Shown here piece by piece: positions 18,083-29,973 of a DNA stretch of 64,000 nucleotides. This DNA is from an uncultured beta proteobacterium (lineage in GTDB: Bacteria > Pseudomonadota > Gammaproteobacteria > Burkholderiales > SG8-41): NCBI GenBank assembly GCA_903889565.1, contig CAISYC010000064.1, positions 62,001 through 126,000 of the forward strand. The letters are read 5' to 3'. The notes beneath the pieces were generated by a model that saw only the letters and a list, made by a program, of their open reading frames with translations, was not told where the DNA came from and did no database searches. Position numbers and translations under genes: made by a program. Within the stretch, counting starts at the first letter, position 1. Every line of letters starts with the position of its first letter.

Positions 18083-20086
18083 TCACATCTGGCCGCTAAG
18101 CAGCAGCGACAGCAGCAACAGGATGCCGATGATCATGGCGAATGCATAGTGATAGATATAGCCGGACTGGAACTGGCGAATCACGGTGGAGCCCCAGCCG
18201 ACCACACGCGCCGCGCCGTTGACGAAGAAACCATCGATGATGGCAACGTCGCCGACTTTCCAGAGCCCGCCGCCGATCGCCCGCGCGCCACCGGCGAAGA
18301 ACCAATCGTTGAAGCGATCGAGCCCGTATTTGTCGTCGAGGATGCGAACGATGAATCCGAGTTTTTCACGCAACACGGCCGGCAAGGCCGGATTAATGAT
18401 GTAAAGGTAGAAGGCCGTGGCCGCCCCTGCCAGCGCCAGCGCGAACGGCAGCGTCGTGAAGCTGTGCAGGATCATGGGCACGATGCCGTGAAATTCCTCT
18501 GCCAGTTTGGCGATGCCGTCGTGGGCGGGCGCGATGAAGATCGAGGCGCCGAAATAATCGCCGAACACCACGGTGCCAAGCAGCCAGCCGGCCGCGACCG
18601 AGGGGATTGCCAGCAGAATCAGCGGAATCGTCACCACCAGCGGCGATTCGTGCGGAACGCCGCCATGACCATGGTCGTCGTGAGCATGGTCATGCCCGTG
18701 GCTGTCATGGCCGTGAACCTCGAAACGTTCCTTGCCGTGGAATGCATAGAACACCAGGCGGAAGGAATAGAAGCCGCCGGCGAACACTGCGCCCAAGGCG
18801 GCCAGCAAGGCGAAGGTCGAACCGGGCACGCCTGCGACCTGCGCGGCCTGCACCGCCTCGATGATGGTGTCTTTCGAGAAGAAGCCGGCAAACGGCGGCA
18901 GTCCCGCATTGGCCCAGGCGCCGATCAACACGGTCAGATAGGTTACCGGCAGATATTTGCGCAGGCCGCCCATCTTGCGCATGTCCTGCTCGTGATGCAT
19001 CGCGATGATTACGGAGCCAGCGCCGAGGAACAGCACCGCCTTGAAAAAAGCGTGGGTAACAAGGTGGAACATCGCCGCCGAGTAGGCCGAAGCCCCCAGC
19101 GCCATGGTCATGTAACCAAGCTGTGACAGCGTGGAATAGGCGACCACGCGCTTGATGTCGAACTGCGTCATCGCGATCAGCGCCATGAAGAACGTGGTGA
19201 TTGCGCCAATCACCAGAATGAACGACAACGCCGTCTGCGACAGTTCAAACAGCGGCGACATGCGCGATACCATGAAGATGCCGGCCGTCACCATGGTGGC
19301 GGCGTGGATCAGTGCGGAAATCGGCGTCGGGCCTTCCATCGAATCGGGCAGCCAGACATGCAGCGGAAACTGCGCGCTCTTGCCCATCGCGCCGACGAAC
19401 AGCAGGATGCAGGTTACGGTCAATAGCGACCACGCCTGCCCCGGAATGATCTCGATGGTATTGGCGGCCAGCGTCGGCGCCTGCGCGAACACCTTGGCGT
19501 AATCGAGCGTGCCGAAATACATCAGCACCAGTGCAATGCCGAGCAGGAAGCCGAAATCGCCGACCCGGTTGACGAGAAAGGCCTTGAGATTGGCATAAAC
19601 CGCCGTCGGCCGCGTGTACCAGAAGCCGATCAGCAGATACGAAACCAGACCGACCGCCTCCCAGCCGAAGAACAGCTGCAGAAAGTTGTTCGACATCACC
19701 AGCATCAGCATCGAGAAGGTAAACAGCGAGATATAGCTGAAGAAGCGGTTGTAGCCCGGGTCATCGTGCATGTAGCCGATGGTGTAGATGTGCACCATCA
19801 ACGATACAAAGGTCACCACCAGCATCATGGTCGCCGACAACTGGTCGATCAGGAACCCGACTTCAAAATGGGTCGACTCGCTCTCCAGCCAGGTGTAGAG
19901 CGCACCGTTGAAGGTATGGCCTTCCATCACGTCCATGAACACCATGCCCGCCGCAATCAGAGACACGACCATGCCGAGGATAGTCACCGAATGCGCGGCG
20001 CGGTTGCCGATCTTGCGGCACAGCAGGCCTGAAATGAGCGCACCGGCGAGCGGCGCCAGCGGCACCAGAAGATAGAGTTTCTGCAT
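18083..20086 (-). CDS. nuoL: NADH-quinone oxidoreductase subunit L
   Basis: About 667 residues, the largest antiporter-like subunit with the long lateral helix at its C-terminus. HVWLPDSMEGPTPISALIHAATMVTAG and KRVVAYSTLSQLGYM are conserved. A histidine-rich loop (about residues 450-480, many H and D) precedes the last helices. I prefer the ATG at 20086 (MQKLYLLVPLAPLAG) over an in-frame GTG at 20095. It lies 13 bases after nuoK. Confidence 0.95.
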   Translation of the reverse strand: MQKLYLLVPLAPLAGALISGLLCRKIGNRAAHSVTILGMVVSLIAAGMVFMDVMEGHTFNGALYTWLESESTHFEVGFLIDQLSATMMLVVTFVSLMVHIYTIGYMHDDPGYNRFFSYISLFTFSMLMLVMSNNFLQLFFGWEAVGLVSYLLIGFWYTRPTAVYANLKAFLVNRVGDFGFLLGIALVLMYFGTLDYAKVFAQAPTLAANTIEIIPGQAWSLLTVTCILLFVGAMGKSAQFPLHVWLPDSMEGPTPISALIHAATMVTAGIFMVSRMSPLFELSQTALSFILVIGAITTFFMALIAMTQFDIKRVVAYSTLSQLGYMTMALGASAYSAAMFHLVTHAFFKAVLFLGAGSVIIAMHHEQDMRKMGGLRKYLPVTYLTVLIGAWANAGLPPFAGFFSKDTIIEAVQAAQVAGVPGSTFALLAALGAVFAGGFYSFRLVFYAFHGKERFEVHGHDSHGHDHAHDDHGHGGVPHESPLVVTIPLILLAIPSVAAGWLLGTVVFGDYFGASIFIAPAHDGIAKLAEEFHGIVPMILHSFTTLPFALALAGAATAFYLYIINPALPAVLREKLGFIVRILDDKYGLDRFNDWFFAGGARAIGGGLWKVGDVAIIDGFFVNGAARVVGWGSTVIRQFQSGYIYHYAFAMIIGILLLLSLLLSGQM

Positions 20087-20099
20087 GGCCGTCACGGCA

Positions 20100-20405
20100 T
20101 CAACCTTTCAGACTGTCGAGATCATCGACGTCGATGGTCTGCAGGTTGCGGAACAGTACGACCAGTATGGCGAGGCCGATCGCCGATTCGGCGGCGGCAA
20201 CGGTGAGTATGAAGAACACGAAAATCTGGCCGGCGGGGTCGCCGAGATAATGCGAGAAGGCGACAAAATTCATGTTCACCGCCAGCAGCATCAATTCAAT
20301 CGCCATCAGCAGAATGATGACGTTGCGGCGGTTCAGGAAAATTCCGACCACGCTGATCGCGAACAGGATCGCCCCCAATACCAGATAGTGCTGCAGTGAA
20401 ACCAA
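20100..20405 (-). CDS. nuoK: NADH-quinone oxidoreductase subunit K
   Basis: 101 residues, three membrane helices with the two functional glutamates ([21 protein letters not shown] and [11 protein letters not shown]). The start appears to be TTG at 20405 because the family N-terminus ([12 protein letters not shown]) begins there and AGGGGAA lies just upstream; no ATG fits. Small proton-path subunit next to nuoJ. Confidence 0.94.
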   Translation of the reverse strand: MVSLQHYLVLGAILFAISVVGIFLNRRNVIILLMAIELMLLAVNMNFVAFSHYLGDPAGQIFVFFILTVAAAESAIGLAILVVLFRNLQTIDVDDLDSLKG

Positions 20406-20415
20406 TTGCTTCCCC

Positions 20416-21021
20416 TTAATCCGGTCGTTTTTCCGACGGCATGCTGACCATGCGCACGCGGTCGTTTCGCCGCACCTCGACCTGACGCGCCGGATCGATG
20501 TATTTGCTGCTGGTCTTGCGACGACGCAGCGTCAACGAGATGGCGGCGACAATCGCCACCAGCAGAATCACCGCAGCAATCTCGAACGGATAGACATAAT
20601 CGGTATACAGCAGCAGGCCGAGCTCGCGCGTGTTGCTGTAATTGCCGGGCAGTTCCGGCGCTTCGACGGGGTTGCCGCTGTAATAAGTCCACAGGATGGC
20701 GCCCATTTCCAGCGCCAGCAACGCGCCGACAACCGCACCCAGCGGCAGGTAGCCCCAGAACCCTTCGCGCAGCTTGGCGAGATTGATGTCGAGCATCATG
20801 ACGACGAACAGGAACAACACCATGACCGCCCCGACATAAACGAGCACCAGGGAAATCGCCAGAAACTCCGCCTGAAGCTGTATCCAAAGACCGGACGCAG
20901 TGAAGAACGACAAGACCAGCAGCAGCGCCGAATGCACCGGATTGCGCGCGACGATCACGCCGATCGCCGCCGCCACCAGAACGGCGGAAAACCAATAGAA
21001 AATGAAGTCGTGAAAGCTCAT
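20416..21021 (-). CDS. nuoJ: NADH-quinone oxidoreductase subunit J
   Basis: 201 residues with five membrane helices; the N-terminal [25 protein letters not shown] and the third helix [18 protein letters not shown] are diagnostic. The C-terminal tail after the last helix is basic and polar, as in betaproteobacterial NuoJ. Follows nuoI by about 37 bases and precedes nuoK by ten. Confidence 0.95.
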   Translation of the reverse strand: MSFHDFIFYWFSAVLVAAAIGVIVARNPVHSALLLVLSFFTASGLWIQLQAEFLAISLVLVYVGAVMVLFLFVVMMLDINLAKLREGFWGYLPLGAVVGALLALEMGAILWTYYSGNPVEAPELPGNYSNTRELGLLLYTDYVYPFEIAAVILLVAIVAAISLTLRRRKTSSKYIDPARQVEVRRNDRVRMVSMPSEKRPD

Positions 21022-21058
21022 GATTCAGTCGGCCGGTTGCCGCGACAGCGCGGGCAGT

Positions 21059-21550
21059 TCAACGGTATGGCGCATCAGCGGCCCGATCCTTGGCTATTTG
21101 TTCTTCGTAAGCATCGCCGATCGACAGCAGCATCGGCTTGGTATAGATCAGATCACCGCGCTTTTCGCCGTGATATTCGAAAATGCGCGTTTCGACGATC
21201 GAATCAACCGGACAGGATTCCTCGCAGAAGCCGCAGAAAATACACTTGGTGAGATCGATGTCATAGCGCGTGGTGCGCCGCGTGCCGTCGTCGCGCTGCT
21301 CGGACTCGATGGTAATCGCCAGCGCGGGGCACACCGCCTCGCACAGTTTGCAGGCGATGCAGCGCTCTTCCCCGTTCGGGTAGCGCCGCAGCGCGTGCAG
21401 GCCACGGAAGCGTCCCGACTGCGGCGTCTTTTCCTCCGGAAACTGGACGGTGATCTTGCGCCGGAACAGATGGCGGCCGGTCAACACCATGCCCTTGAGC
21501 AGCTCGAACAGCAGCAGAGAACGGAAAAAATCGCGGATGCGTGTCAGCAT
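21059..21550 (-). CDS. nuoI: NADH-quinone oxidoreductase subunit I (two [4Fe-4S])
   Basis: 163 residues. Two ferredoxin motifs, [13 protein letters not shown] and [13 protein letters not shown], hold clusters N6a and N6b in the peripheral arm. The ATG at 21550 ([15 protein letters not shown]) matches the family; the longer frame to 21598 reads into nuoH. C-terminus [16 protein letters not shown] is typical of betaproteobacteria. Confidence 0.96.
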   Translation of the reverse strand: MLTRIRDFFRSLLLFELLKGMVLTGRHLFRRKITVQFPEEKTPQSGRFRGLHALRRYPNGEERCIACKLCEAVCPALAITIESEQRDDGTRRTTRYDIDLTKCIFCGFCEESCPVDSIVETRIFEYHGEKRGDLIYTKPMLLSIGDAYEEQIAKDRAADAPYR

Positions 21551-21557
21551 GAGGGCC

Positions 21558-22685
21558 TCACTTCCACCAAACCCAGAGCGAGGTCTGCATCCACGCACCG
21601 ACCACCGCGATCCAGAATATCGTAATCGGGATGAATACCTTCCAGCCCAGCCGCATGATCTGGTCGTAGCGATAACGCGGGAAGGTCGCGCGGAACCAGA
21701 TGAACATCAGCAGCACGAAGAAGAGCTTGGCGAACAGCCAGTGAAAGCCGCCGGCGCCGATGACGCCCCACGATTGCGGGAACGGCGACAGCCAGCCGCC
21801 CAGGAACATCAGGCTGCACAGCGTCGCCACCAGGATCATGTTGATGTATTCGGCGAGGAAGAACAGCGCAAAGGCCATGCCCGAATATTCAACGTGGAAA
21901 CCGGCCACGATTTCCGACTCGCCTTCCGCAACGTCGAACGGGTGGCGGTTGGTTTCAGCAACACCGGCGATAATGTAAACGATGAACAGCGGGAACAGCG
22001 GAATAAAGAACCAGTTGAGCAGACCCAATTCGCCATGCTGCCCTTCGACGATGCCGCTCAGGTTCAACGTCTGCGCCGACATCAGCACGCCGACCAGCGC
22101 AAAGCCCATGGCGATTTCATACGACACGATTTGCGCCGCCGAGCGCAGTGCGCCGAGGAAGGCGTATTTTGAATTCGAGGCCCAGCCGGCAATGACCACG
22201 CCGTAGACCCCCATCGACGTGATGGCCATGATGTAAAGCAAGCCGGCATCGACATTCGCCAGCACGACTTCAGGTGCGAACGGAATCACCGCCCATGCCG
22301 CCAGCGCCGGCATCATCAGCATGATCGGACCCAGTATGAACAAAAACTTGTTCGCACCGGTCGGAATGATGATTTCCTTGAACAGCAGCTTGATGCCGTC
22401 AACCACCGGCTGCGCCAGACCGCCCAGCGCGCGAATACCGAAGAAGGTCACGCGATTGGGGCCGATACGCACCTGCATCCAGCCAATGACCTTGCGCTCA
22501 ATCAGCGTCAGATAGGCCATGAAACCCATCAGCGGCAGAACAATGCACATGATCAGGATGAGAATTTTCACCACGTAGAGTATCGACGGCGCGAATTCTT
22601 CGCCGAACAGCGCGAACACGAACGCGCCCAGCAGTCCCCACGCCCAACCGGCGAGATTGATCAAAGGCTGAAACACTGCGCTCAT
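21558..22685 (-). CDS. nuoH: NADH-quinone oxidoreductase subunit H
   Basis: 375 residues, eight-helix membrane subunit at the quinone-binding junction. Motifs include [22 protein letters not shown] in the family's conserved loop, and [20 protein letters not shown]. The ATG at 22685 overlaps the nuoG stop as ATGA, indicating translational coupling. Confidence 0.96.
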   Translation of the reverse strand: MSAVFQPLINLAGWAWGLLGAFVFALFGEEFAPSILYVVKILILIMCIVLPLMGFMAYLTLIERKVIGWMQVRIGPNRVTFFGIRALGGLAQPVVDGIKLLFKEIIIPTGANKFLFILGPIMLMMPALAAWAVIPFAPEVVLANVDAGLLYIMAITSMGVYGVVIAGWASNSKYAFLGALRSAAQIVSYEIAMGFALVGVLMSAQTLNLSGIVEGQHGELGLLNWFFIPLFPLFIVYIIAGVAETNRHPFDVAEGESEIVAGFHVEYSGMAFALFFLAEYINMILVATLCSLMFLGGWLSPFPQSWGVIGAGGFHWLFAKLFFVLLMFIWFRATFPRYRYDQIMRLGWKVFIPITIFWIAVVGAWMQTSLWVWWK

Positions 22686-25033
22686 ACCGAGGCCTGCCGT
22701 TTCTGGGCGACTCGCTCGACGGTCAGGGTGCCAAACAATGCGCCCAACGCAGCCGTCGCAGGGGTTGCCGCCGGCACGCGGATGCAATTGTCGGGCAGCG
22801 CACGATCCAGCGTCGCCGTCAATACCGCCGCATCACCGGCCTGCGCGAGGCGCACTTCGTCGCCGGCCTGCAGGCCGAGGCTGTGCCACAGCTTTTCATT
22901 CATCGACGCTTCGACCGTCGCGCCGTCATGCGTCTTCTGCAAGGCCGGCGCGCGGCGCGCGATGGCGTCGGCACCGTAAATCGGCACTTCGCCAATACGC
23001 TCGATGCCGGCAACCGCACTCGCTGCGGCCACGGCTACTGGCGACTGCAATCGATTATCGAGACGCGAAGCGATTTCCGCGTTGCCCAAGGCATCCTTCA
23101 GAACCGCCTCGCTGCTGTCATAGTCGAAGCCGGCAACCCCCAGAAGATTGCCGAGCACGCGCAACACCTTCCACGCCGGCCGCGTATCGGCCAGCGGCAG
23201 GACCACGCCACCAAAACTCTGTGCGCGCCCTTCTGTGCTGACAAAGGTCCCGGACGTTTCCGTGAACGGTGCGATCGGCAACATTGCCTGCGCATAGTCG
23301 AGGGCCCCGTGCTGAAAAGGCGACAACGCCACGACGAATTCCGCCTGCTTCATGGCACTAATTGCCGCCGCAGGATCATACGCATCGTATTCGGGCTCGG
23401 TGCCGAACAGGATGTAAGCCTTGCGCGACTGCGCGATCATTTGCGCTGCGTTGAGTCCGCTGCCGGGCACGGCGCCGGCCAGATAACCGCCGACGCTGTT
23501 AGCAGCTTCGCCGAGAAAACCGAATTTGGCGCCCAGCACATCGGCCAGTACCTGGGTCAATGCATGCAGTTGCGCCGCGGCCGGATGATGCTGCGCGAGA
23601 TTGCCGAGCCACAGCGCGACATTCTTGCCGGCGATCAGGCTGTCCGCGATCGCACGCGCCGAAGCATCAGCATCCACGGCCGGCACGCCGGCGGGAAGCG
23701 CCGCATTTTTGGCCTTTGCTGCGGCACACACCACCGCCGCCAGCGTCTGCACCAGTTGCGACGGCGCGACGATTGCCTTGTTCGCGACCCGCATCAACAA
23801 ATCGTCATCAACCGGATTGAGCAGATTCAGTTGAAGCTGTTTGCGCGCCGCCTGACGCAGCCGCAATGCCAGCAGCGGGTGATCCTTGCGCAGCGTGCTG
23901 CCGATGATAAGAACACGGTCGAGCTGGGCGACGTCCGCCACTGCCATGCCCAACCATGGCGCACCTTGCAGCGACGCATCGGCGCTGAAATCGCTTTGGC
24001 ACGTACGGAAATCGACGTTATGGCTGCCGATGCCGCGCAGCAGTTTTTGCAGCAGATAGAGTTCCTCAACGGTCTGGTGCGGTGTGGCCAGCGCGCCGAT
24101 TGCGGCCGCGCCGTGGGTGCTGCGGACCTGCTTCAAACCCTGCGCAACGAATTCGAGTGCAACCTGCCAGTCGACTTCAGCCCATTTGCCGTCGCGCTTG
24201 ATCATCGGCTTGACCAGCCGGTCGGATGAATTCAGGCCTTCATAGGCGAAGCGGTCCTTGTCCGACAGCCAGCATTCATTGATGGCTTCGTTTTCGCGCG
24301 GCAGCACGCGCATAACGCGGTTTTGCTTGACCTGCACGGTCAGATTGGAGCCGAGACCGCAATGCGGGCTGACCGACGGCCGGCGCGACAATTCCCAGGT
24401 ACGCGCGCTGTAACGGAAGGGCTTCGAAGTCAGCGCGCCGACCGGGCACAGGTCGATGACGTTGCCGGACAATTCCGAATCAACGGTTTTGCCGACGAAG
24501 GCAATGATTTCGGAATGCTCACCGCGGCCGATCATGCCGAGTTCCATGATGCCGGCAATTTCCTGGCCGAAACGCACGCAGCGCGTGCAATGAATACAGC
24601 GCGTCATGTCGGTCGAAATCAGCGGTCCGAGATTCTTGTTGTTGACCACACGTTTGGGCTCGGCATAACGCGAACCGCTGCCGCCGTAGCCGACCGCAAG
24701 ATCCTGCAATTGGCATTCGCCGCCCTGATCGCAGATCGGGCAATCGAGCGGATGGTTGATCAGCAGAAACTCCATCACGCCTTTTTGCGCCTTCACCGCC
24801 TGCTCGGAGTGCGTCTGCACCTTCATGCCGTTGGTTACAGGCGTCGCGCAGGCCGGCAGCGGCTTCGGCGCCTTTTCAACCTGCACCAGACACATGCGGC
24901 AGTTGGCGGCAATCGACAGCTTCTCGTGATAGCAAAAATGCGGCACATAGATGCCGGCCTGATGCGCCGCATCCATGATGGTGCTGCCATCCGGAACTTC
25001 GAGCTTGCTGCCGTCGATTTCGATTTCGAGCAT
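22682..25033 (-). CDS. nuoG: NADH-quinone oxidoreductase subunit G
   Basis: 783 residues. The N-terminal part holds a [2Fe-2S] site (PHFCYHEKL...NCRMCLVQV...C), an H-x3-C-x2-C-x5-C type motif in the [14 protein letters not shown] region, and a [4Fe-4S] pair ([16 protein letters not shown]). The C-terminal molybdopterin-oxidoreductase-like domain carries no molybdenum in complex I. Start at 25033 ([13 protein letters not shown]) fits the family; a longer frame begins inside nuoF. Confidence 0.95.
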   Translation of the reverse strand: MLEIEIDGSKLEVPDGSTIMDAAHQAGIYVPHFCYHEKLSIAANCRMCLVQVEKAPKPLPACATPVTNGMKVQTHSEQAVKAQKGVMEFLLINHPLDCPICDQGGECQLQDLAVGYGGSGSRYAEPKRVVNNKNLGPLISTDMTRCIHCTRCVRFGQEIAGIMELGMIGRGEHSEIIAFVGKTVDSELSGNVIDLCPVGALTSKPFRYSARTWELSRRPSVSPHCGLGSNLTVQVKQNRVMRVLPRENEAINECWLSDKDRFAYEGLNSSDRLVKPMIKRDGKWAEVDWQVALEFVAQGLKQVRSTHGAAAIGALATPHQTVEELYLLQKLLRGIGSHNVDFRTCQSDFSADASLQGAPWLGMAVADVAQLDRVLIIGSTLRKDHPLLALRLRQAARKQLQLNLLNPVDDDLLMRVANKAIVAPSQLVQTLAAVVCAAAKAKNAALPAGVPAVDADASARAIADSLIAGKNVALWLGNLAQHHPAAAQLHALTQVLADVLGAKFGFLGEAANSVGGYLAGAVPGSGLNAAQMIAQSRKAYILFGTEPEYDAYDPAAAISAMKQAEFVVALSPFQHGALDYAQAMLPIAPFTETSGTFVSTEGRAQSFGGVVLPLADTRPAWKVLRVLGNLLGVAGFDYDSSEAVLKDALGNAEIASRLDNRLQSPVAVAAASAVAGIERIGEVPIYGADAIARRAPALQKTHDGATVEASMNEKLWHSLGLQAGDEVRLAQAGDAAVLTATLDRALPDNCIRVPAATPATAALGALFGTLTVERVAQKRQASV

Positions 25034-25044
25034 GGTGGTCCGCG

Positions 25045-26358
25045 TCAGATGTAGTCCGGCACCAGGCACTTCTTGTGCTCGATGTGGTGCATGAATTCGT
25101 CGCGATAATGCTTCAGGAAGGCGCGCACCGGCATCGCCGCCGCATCGCCGAGCGCGCAGATCGTGCGGCCCTGAATGTTTTCCGCGACCTGATTAAGCAT
25201 GTCGAGATCTTCCGGCCTGCCCTTGCCGTGCTCGATGCGGTCGACCATGCGGTAGAGCCAGCCGGTGCCTTCGCGGCAAGGCGTGCACTGGCCGCAGGAC
25301 TCTTCATAATAAAAATACGACAGGCGCAGCAGACTTTTGACCATGCAGCGCGTTTCGTTCATGACGATTACCGCGCCGGAGCCCAGCATCGAACCGGCTT
25401 TGGCAATCGAGTCGTAATCCATGTCGGTGGCCATCATGATCTCGGCCGGCAATACCGGCATCGACGAACCGCCGGGGATGACAGCCTTGAGTTTGATGCC
25501 GTCGCGCATACCGCCGGCCATTTCGAGCAGCTTGGGGAATGGCGTGCCGAGCTTCACTTCATAGTTGCCGGGACGCGCAACATCGCCGGACACCGAGAAT
25601 ATCTTGGTGCCGCCGTTATTCGGCTTGCCCAGAGCCAGGAATGCATCGGCGCCATTGTTGATGATCCACGGCACCGCCGAAAAGGTCTCGGTGTTATTGA
25701 TCGTGGTCGGTTTGCCATAGAGGCCGAAGCTGGCAGGGAACGGCGGCTTGAAACGCGGCTGCCCCTTCTTGCCTTCAAGCGACTCCAGCAGCGCGGTTTC
25801 TTCGCCGCAGATATAGGCACCCCAGCCGTGGTGGTTGTACATCTGGAAATTGAAACCGCTGCCGAGAATGTTGTCGCCGAGATAGCCCGCAGCGCGCGCT
25901 TCTTCGACGGCCGCCTCGATGCGCTCGAACACTTCCCAGATTTCCCCGTGCACATAGTTGTAACCCGCGGCCGTCGCCGTCGTGTAGCCGGCGATCGCCA
26001 TGCCTTCGATCAGCGCATGCGGGTTGTAGCGCAGGATGTCGCGATCCTTGAACGTGCCCGGCTCGCCTTCGTCCGAATTGCAGACCAGATACTTGGCGCC
26101 CGGAAACTGACGCGGCATGAAACTCCATTTGAGCCCGGTCGGGAAACCGGCGCCGCCGCGGCCGCGCAGGGCCGATTTCTTGAGGTCGGCGATGATCTGT
26201 TCCGGGGGAATTTTCTCGGACAGAATCTTGCGCAGCGCCGCATAGCCGCCGCGCGCTTCGTAATCCTTGAGGCCCCAGTTGGTGCCGTTGATGCCCTTCA
26301 TGATGACGGCATCTGGCCCGAACAGGTCGGTGGCGAATGGCGGTACCGGCAGACCCAT
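25045..26358 (-). CDS. nuoF: NADH-quinone oxidoreductase subunit F (NADH/FMN binding)
   Basis: 437 residues. [15 protein letters not shown] and [14 protein letters not shown] form the NADH and FMN sites; the C-terminal [12 protein letters not shown] plus a later Cys hold cluster N3. The ATG at 26358 overlaps the TAA of nuoE by one base (TAATG). The much longer open frame upstream is read-through of the other frame in nuoE. Confidence 0.96.
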   Translation of the reverse strand: MGLPVPPFATDLFGPDAVIMKGINGTNWGLKDYEARGGYAALRKILSEKIPPEQIIADLKKSALRGRGGAGFPTGLKWSFMPRQFPGAKYLVCNSDEGEPGTFKDRDILRYNPHALIEGMAIAGYTTATAAGYNYVHGEIWEVFERIEAAVEEARAAGYLGDNILGSGFNFQMYNHHGWGAYICGEETALLESLEGKKGQPRFKPPFPASFGLYGKPTTINNTETFSAVPWIINNGADAFLALGKPNNGGTKIFSVSGDVARPGNYEVKLGTPFPKLLEMAGGMRDGIKLKAVIPGGSSMPVLPAEIMMATDMDYDSIAKAGSMLGSGAVIVMNETRCMVKSLLRLSYFYYEESCGQCTPCREGTGWLYRMVDRIEHGKGRPEDLDMLNQVAENIQGRTICALGDAAAMPVRAFLKHYRDEFMHHIEHKKCLVPDYI

Positions 26359-26846
26359 TATTTGAGCTCCTCGATCAGCTTGTCGAGTTTGTCGGCAGTC
26401 ATCGCGCACAGCATTTTCTTGTTGTTGCGGATCACCACCGGCGCGTCGCCGCAGGCGCCCATGCACTCGGACTCTTTGAGGGTGAAGGCGCCGTCTGCGG
26501 TGGTTTCGCCGAAACCGATGCCGAGCTTCTGCTTCAAATGTTCGGCCGCCTTGTTGGCGCCCTGCAGCGCGCACGGCAGATTGGTGCAGATCGACAGCTT
26601 GTTGCGCCCGACCGGCTTCAGATCGTACATGGTATAGAAACTTGCCACCTCGTAGACCGCGATCGGCGGCATGCCGAGATAAGCGGCAACGAAATCCATG
26701 GTTTCGGTCGACAGCCAGCCCTTCTCGTCCTGCGCGATGGTCAACGCGGCCATCACCGCCGACTGCTTCTGGTCGGGCGGATATTTGGCAATCGCCTTGT
26801 CGATCTTCGCCAGCGATTCGGGATTCAGCAACAGCGGCGCGTTCAT
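26358..26846 (-). CDS. nuoE: NADH-quinone oxidoreductase subunit E ([2Fe-2S])
   Basis: 162 residues. Cluster N1a cysteines are in the CTNLPCAL motif and in [12 protein letters not shown]-terminal helix bundle ([22 protein letters not shown]) is typical. The ATG overlaps the nuoD stop by four bases. Confidence 0.95.
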   Translation of the reverse strand: MNAPLLLNPESLAKIDKAIAKYPPDQKQSAVMAALTIAQDEKGWLSTETMDFVAAYLGMPPIAVYEVASFYTMYDLKPVGRNKLSICTNLPCALQGANKAAEHLKQKLGIGFGETTADGAFTLKESECMGACGDAPVVIRNNKKMLCAMTADKLDKLIEELK

Positions 26847-28096
26847 CGGTCAATTTCCCCGAACACGATGTCCTGGGTGCCGATGATCGCGACGACGTCC
26901 GCGATCATGTGACCGCGCGCCATTTCGTCGAGCGCTGCAAGATGCGCATAGCCGGGCGCGCGTATCTTCAACCGATACGGCTTGTTGGCGCCGTCGGAAA
27001 CCAGATAAATGCCGAATTCGCCCTTGGGATGTTCTACCGCGGTATAGGTCTCGCCGGGCGGCACATGCATACCCTCGGTGAACAGCTTGAAGTGGTGGAT
27101 CAGCTCTTCCATATTTTGTTTCATGGCGACGCGCGAGGGCGGCGTCACCTTGTGACTCTCGGCCATCACCGGACCGGGGTTGGCGCGCAGCCAGTCGACG
27201 CACTGCCTGATGATGCGGTTCGACTGGCGGAATTCCTCGATCCGCACGAGGTAACGGTCGTAACAGTCGCCGTTGACGCCGACGGGCACGTCGAACTCCA
27301 GCTTGTCATAGACCTCGTACGGCTGCTTCTTGCGCAGATCCCACTCGATGCCCGAACCGCGCAGCATTGGACCGGAAAAACCGAGCGCCTTGGCGCGCTC
27401 AGGCGACACCACGCCGATGCCGACGGTGCGCTGCTTCCAGATGCGGTTGTCGGTCAGCAGGGTTTCGTATTCATCGACGTAGGCCGGAAAGCGTTTGGTG
27501 AAATCGTCGATAAAATCGAGCACCGAGCCGCCGCGGTTGGAATTCAACTCGCGGGTTGCGGATTCATTGTGTATGCGCGAAGCCTGATATTGCGGCATCA
27601 CGTCCGGCAGATCACGGTAGACGCCGCCCGGCCGGTAGTAGGCGGCATGCATGCGCGCGCCCGACACCGCCTCGTAGGTATCCATCAGGTCTTCGCGCTC
27701 GCGGAAGGCGTAGAGAAAAACGGTCATGGCGCCGACGTCGAGCGCATGCGCCCCCAGCCACAACAGGTGATTCAGAATGCGCGTGATTTCGTCGAACATG
27801 ACGCGAATGTACTGCGCCCGCAGCGGCACTTCGATGCCGAGGAGTTTCTCGATCGCCATCACGTAGGCGTGTTCGTTGACCATCATCGACACGTAGTCAA
27901 GGCGGTCCATGTAGGGCACGGACTGAATAAAAGTCTTGTGTTCGGCGAGTTTCTCCGTCGCCCGGTGCAACAGGCCGATATGCGGATCAGCACGCTCGAT
28001 GACCTCGCCGTCGAGTTCAAGCACCAGTCGCAGCACGCCGTGCGCGGCCGGGTGTTGAGGCCCGAAGTTCATCGTGTAATTGCGGATTTCAGCCAT
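26843..28096 (-). CDS. nuoD: NADH-quinone oxidoreductase subunit D
   Basis: 417 residues, the 49-kDa-type subunit that with NuoB forms the quinone site. [15 protein letters not shown] holds the quinone-facing His, and the C-terminus DIVFGEIDR is invariant in the family. Separate from nuoC here (not fused as in E. coli). Confidence 0.97.
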   Translation of the reverse strand: MAEIRNYTMNFGPQHPAAHGVLRLVLELDGEVIERADPHIGLLHRATEKLAEHKTFIQSVPYMDRLDYVSMMVNEHAYVMAIEKLLGIEVPLRAQYIRVMFDEITRILNHLLWLGAHALDVGAMTVFLYAFREREDLMDTYEAVSGARMHAAYYRPGGVYRDLPDVMPQYQASRIHNESATRELNSNRGGSVLDFIDDFTKRFPAYVDEYETLLTDNRIWKQRTVGIGVVSPERAKALGFSGPMLRGSGIEWDLRKKQPYEVYDKLEFDVPVGVNGDCYDRYLVRIEEFRQSNRIIRQCVDWLRANPGPVMAESHKVTPPSRVAMKQNMEELIHHFKLFTEGMHVPPGETYTAVEHPKGEFGIYLVSDGANKPYRLKIRAPGYAHLAALDEMARGHMIADVVAIIGTQDIVFGEIDR

Positions 28097-28098
28097 GC

Positions 28099-28713
28099 TC
28101 AGCCCTTGCGAAACCCTTCGCTGTCAGCGTAATGCTCCTGCCGCACGATGCGCGGCGTGATTTCGCGCGGCTCGATGGTGACCGGCTGGTAAATCACGCG
28201 CTTCTGGTCAGGGTCGTAACGCATCTCGACATTGCCCGAGAGCGGGAAATCCTTGCGAAACGGATGGCCGATGAACCCGTAATCGGTCAGAAGGCGGCGC
28301 AGATCCGGATGGCCTTCAAAAACAATACCGAACAGATCGAACGCCTCACGCTCGTACCAATTGGCCGATGGCCAGACATCGATCACCGACTCGATCACGG
28401 GAAAATCATCATCCGCCGCAAAGACCCGCACGCGCAGGCGCTGATTGAGGCTCAGCGAAAGCAGCTGGTAAACGGCGGCGAAACGCCGCCCCGTGTGTGC
28501 GCCATCGCCATACGCCTGGTAATCCATCCCGCAGACATCGATGAGCTGCTCGAATCGCAGATCCGCATGGTCACGCAGGCTGCGCATGCTGTCGGCCAAG
28601 CCGTCCGCGCTCAACACGACCGTAACTTCGTGCAAGGCAACCACGACATCGACCGCCCTGTCACCAAGGACTGCCTTGACGCTCTCGGCGAGCGCTATGC
28701 TTGATCCGCTCAT
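28099..28713 (-). CDS. nuoC: NADH-quinone oxidoreductase subunit C
   Basis: 204 residues, 30-kDa-type subunit. The signature ERE(A)[18 protein letters not shown] appears as [18 protein letters not shown] and is followed by [10 protein letters not shown]. It abuts nuoB with no spacer and lies two bases before nuoD. Confidence 0.96.
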   Translation of the reverse strand: MSGSSIALAESVKAVLGDRAVDVVVALHEVTVVLSADGLADSMRSLRDHADLRFEQLIDVCGMDYQAYGDGAHTGRRFAAVYQLLSLSLNQRLRVRVFAADDDFPVIESVIDVWPSANWYEREAFDLFGIVFEGHPDLRRLLTDYGFIGHPFRKDFPLSGNVEMRYDPDQKRVIYQPVTIEPREITPRIVRQEHYADSEGFRKG

Positions 28714-29193
28714 CTATCGCGCAATCGTATTGGTGCGTTTGATTTTGTTCTGCAGCTGGATGATGCCGTAGAGCAGCGCCTCCGCCGTCGGCGGGCAACC
28801 CGGCACGTAAATGTCGACGGGCACGATGCGATCGCATCCGCGCACCACCGAATAGGAATAATGATAGTAACCGCCGCCGTTGGCGCAGGAACCCATCGAA
28901 ATCACCCAGCGCGGCTCGGCCATCTGGTCGTAAACCTTGCGCAAAGCTGGCGCCATCTTGTTGCACAGCGTGCCGGCCACGATCATGACGTCCGACTGCC
29001 GCGGGCTCGGCCGGAACACGATGCCGAAGCGGTCAAGGTCGTAACGCGAGGCGCCGGCCTGCATCATTTCGACCGCACAGCAGGCAAGGCCGAAAGTCAT
29101 CGGCCACAACGATCCGGTGCGGGTCCAGTTCACCAGCGCATCAGCCGTCGTCAGCGCAAAACCTTTTTCAGCGATCTGCTCGATTGCACCCAT
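28714..29193 (-). CDS. nuoB: NADH-quinone oxidoreductase subunit B (cluster N2)
   Basis: 159 residues. The adjacent cysteines of cluster N2 are in [11 protein letters not shown]; the remaining ligands are in [17 protein letters not shown] and [11 protein letters not shown]. Cytoplasmic face, contacts NuoD and quinone. Second gene of the operon. Confidence 0.97.
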   Translation of the reverse strand: MGAIEQIAEKGFALTTADALVNWTRTGSLWPMTFGLACCAVEMMQAGASRYDLDRFGIVFRPSPRQSDVMIVAGTLCNKMAPALRKVYDQMAEPRWVISMGSCANGGGYYHYSYSVVRGCDRIVPVDIYVPGCPPTAEALLYGIIQLQNKIKRTNTIAR

Positions 29194-29231
29194 CGGCTAC
29201 CTCGCTACCGCGTTCAGACGGCAATTGATGT

Positions 29232-29600
29232 TCAATCCCACTCCAGCGCGCCCTTTTTCCATTCATAGACGAAACCGACGACCAGAATCGCCAAAAATAC
29301 CATCATCGCGACGAATCCGAACATGCCGATCTCGCGCAGGACAATGGCCCAGGGAAATAGAAAGGCAATTTCGAGATCGAACAGAATGAAGAGGATGGCA
29401 ACGAGGTAATAGCGCACGTCAAATTTCATACGCGCGTCTTCGAATGCCTCGAAACCGCACTCGTAGGGAGAAAGTTTTTCGCTGTCCGGCTTGTGCGCCC
29501 CGGTCAGCCGGCTGACGATCCCGCCCAACAGCACCGGCGCCACGCCGAAGGCAATGCCGACGGCGATGAACAACAGGACAGGAAAATAATTTTCAGGCAT
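29232..29600 (-). CDS. nuoA: NADH-quinone oxidoreductase subunit A
   Basis: 122 residues, three helices, with the conserved loop [20 protein letters not shown] and the acidic helix [13 protein letters not shown]. First gene of the 14-gene operon, which runs nuoA-N in the standard order. The roughly 200-base AT-rich gap before the tRNA gene should hold the promoter, but I could not single out a convincing -35/-10 pair. Confidence 0.97.
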   Translation of the reverse strand: MPENYFPVLLFIAVGIAFGVAPVLLGGIVSRLTGAHKPDSEKLSPYECGFEAFEDARMKFDVRYYLVAILFILFDLEIAFLFPWAIVLREIGMFGFVAMMVFLAILVVGFVYEWKKGALEWD

Positions 29601-29809
29601 TTGACTGAGGTGGGGAATCGGAATTCGGAAACGGCGATCTGCAGATTATCAATTAAAACTTGAAGCCATACCCCGAATATATCAACAAAATCCCAATCAA
29701 TCTCGACGCCGTAACTTTGTTCATGCAACTTTGATTGCCTGACACGACTGCGGCTTCATCTGAGTGAAACTATTTCCCGCCGCCTGTGTCACGCTTTCTT
29801 TACAAACCA

Positions 29810-29894
29810 TGGTGCCGACGGAGAGACTCGAACTCTCACGGCTTTCGCCACCGCCCCCTCAAGACGGCGTGTCTACCAATTCCACCACGTCGGC
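29810..29894 (-). tRNA. tRNA-Leu (GAG anticodon)
   Basis: 85-base class II tRNA on the minus strand. The acceptor arm GCCGACG pairs with CGTCGGC and CCA is encoded. The D-arm contains GGTAGACAC as in leucine tRNAs, the anticodon loop reads CTTGAGG (anticodon GAG), a long variable arm follows, and the T-arm has GTTCGAGTC. Located between secG and nuoA, its usual place in betaproteobacteria. Confidence 0.93.
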
Positions 29895-29973
29895 ATTACT
29901 GTTTCTGGAACGCTTGTTGCGCGAATTGCCGGCCTTTTCCGCCGGTTTAGCTCATTTTTTGATGCGACCAACT

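Noticed and set aside
29601-29809. Promoter of the nuo operon
   Set aside because: Several TTGATT- and TATATT-like hexamers occur but none at 15-19 base spacing, so no position is claimed.
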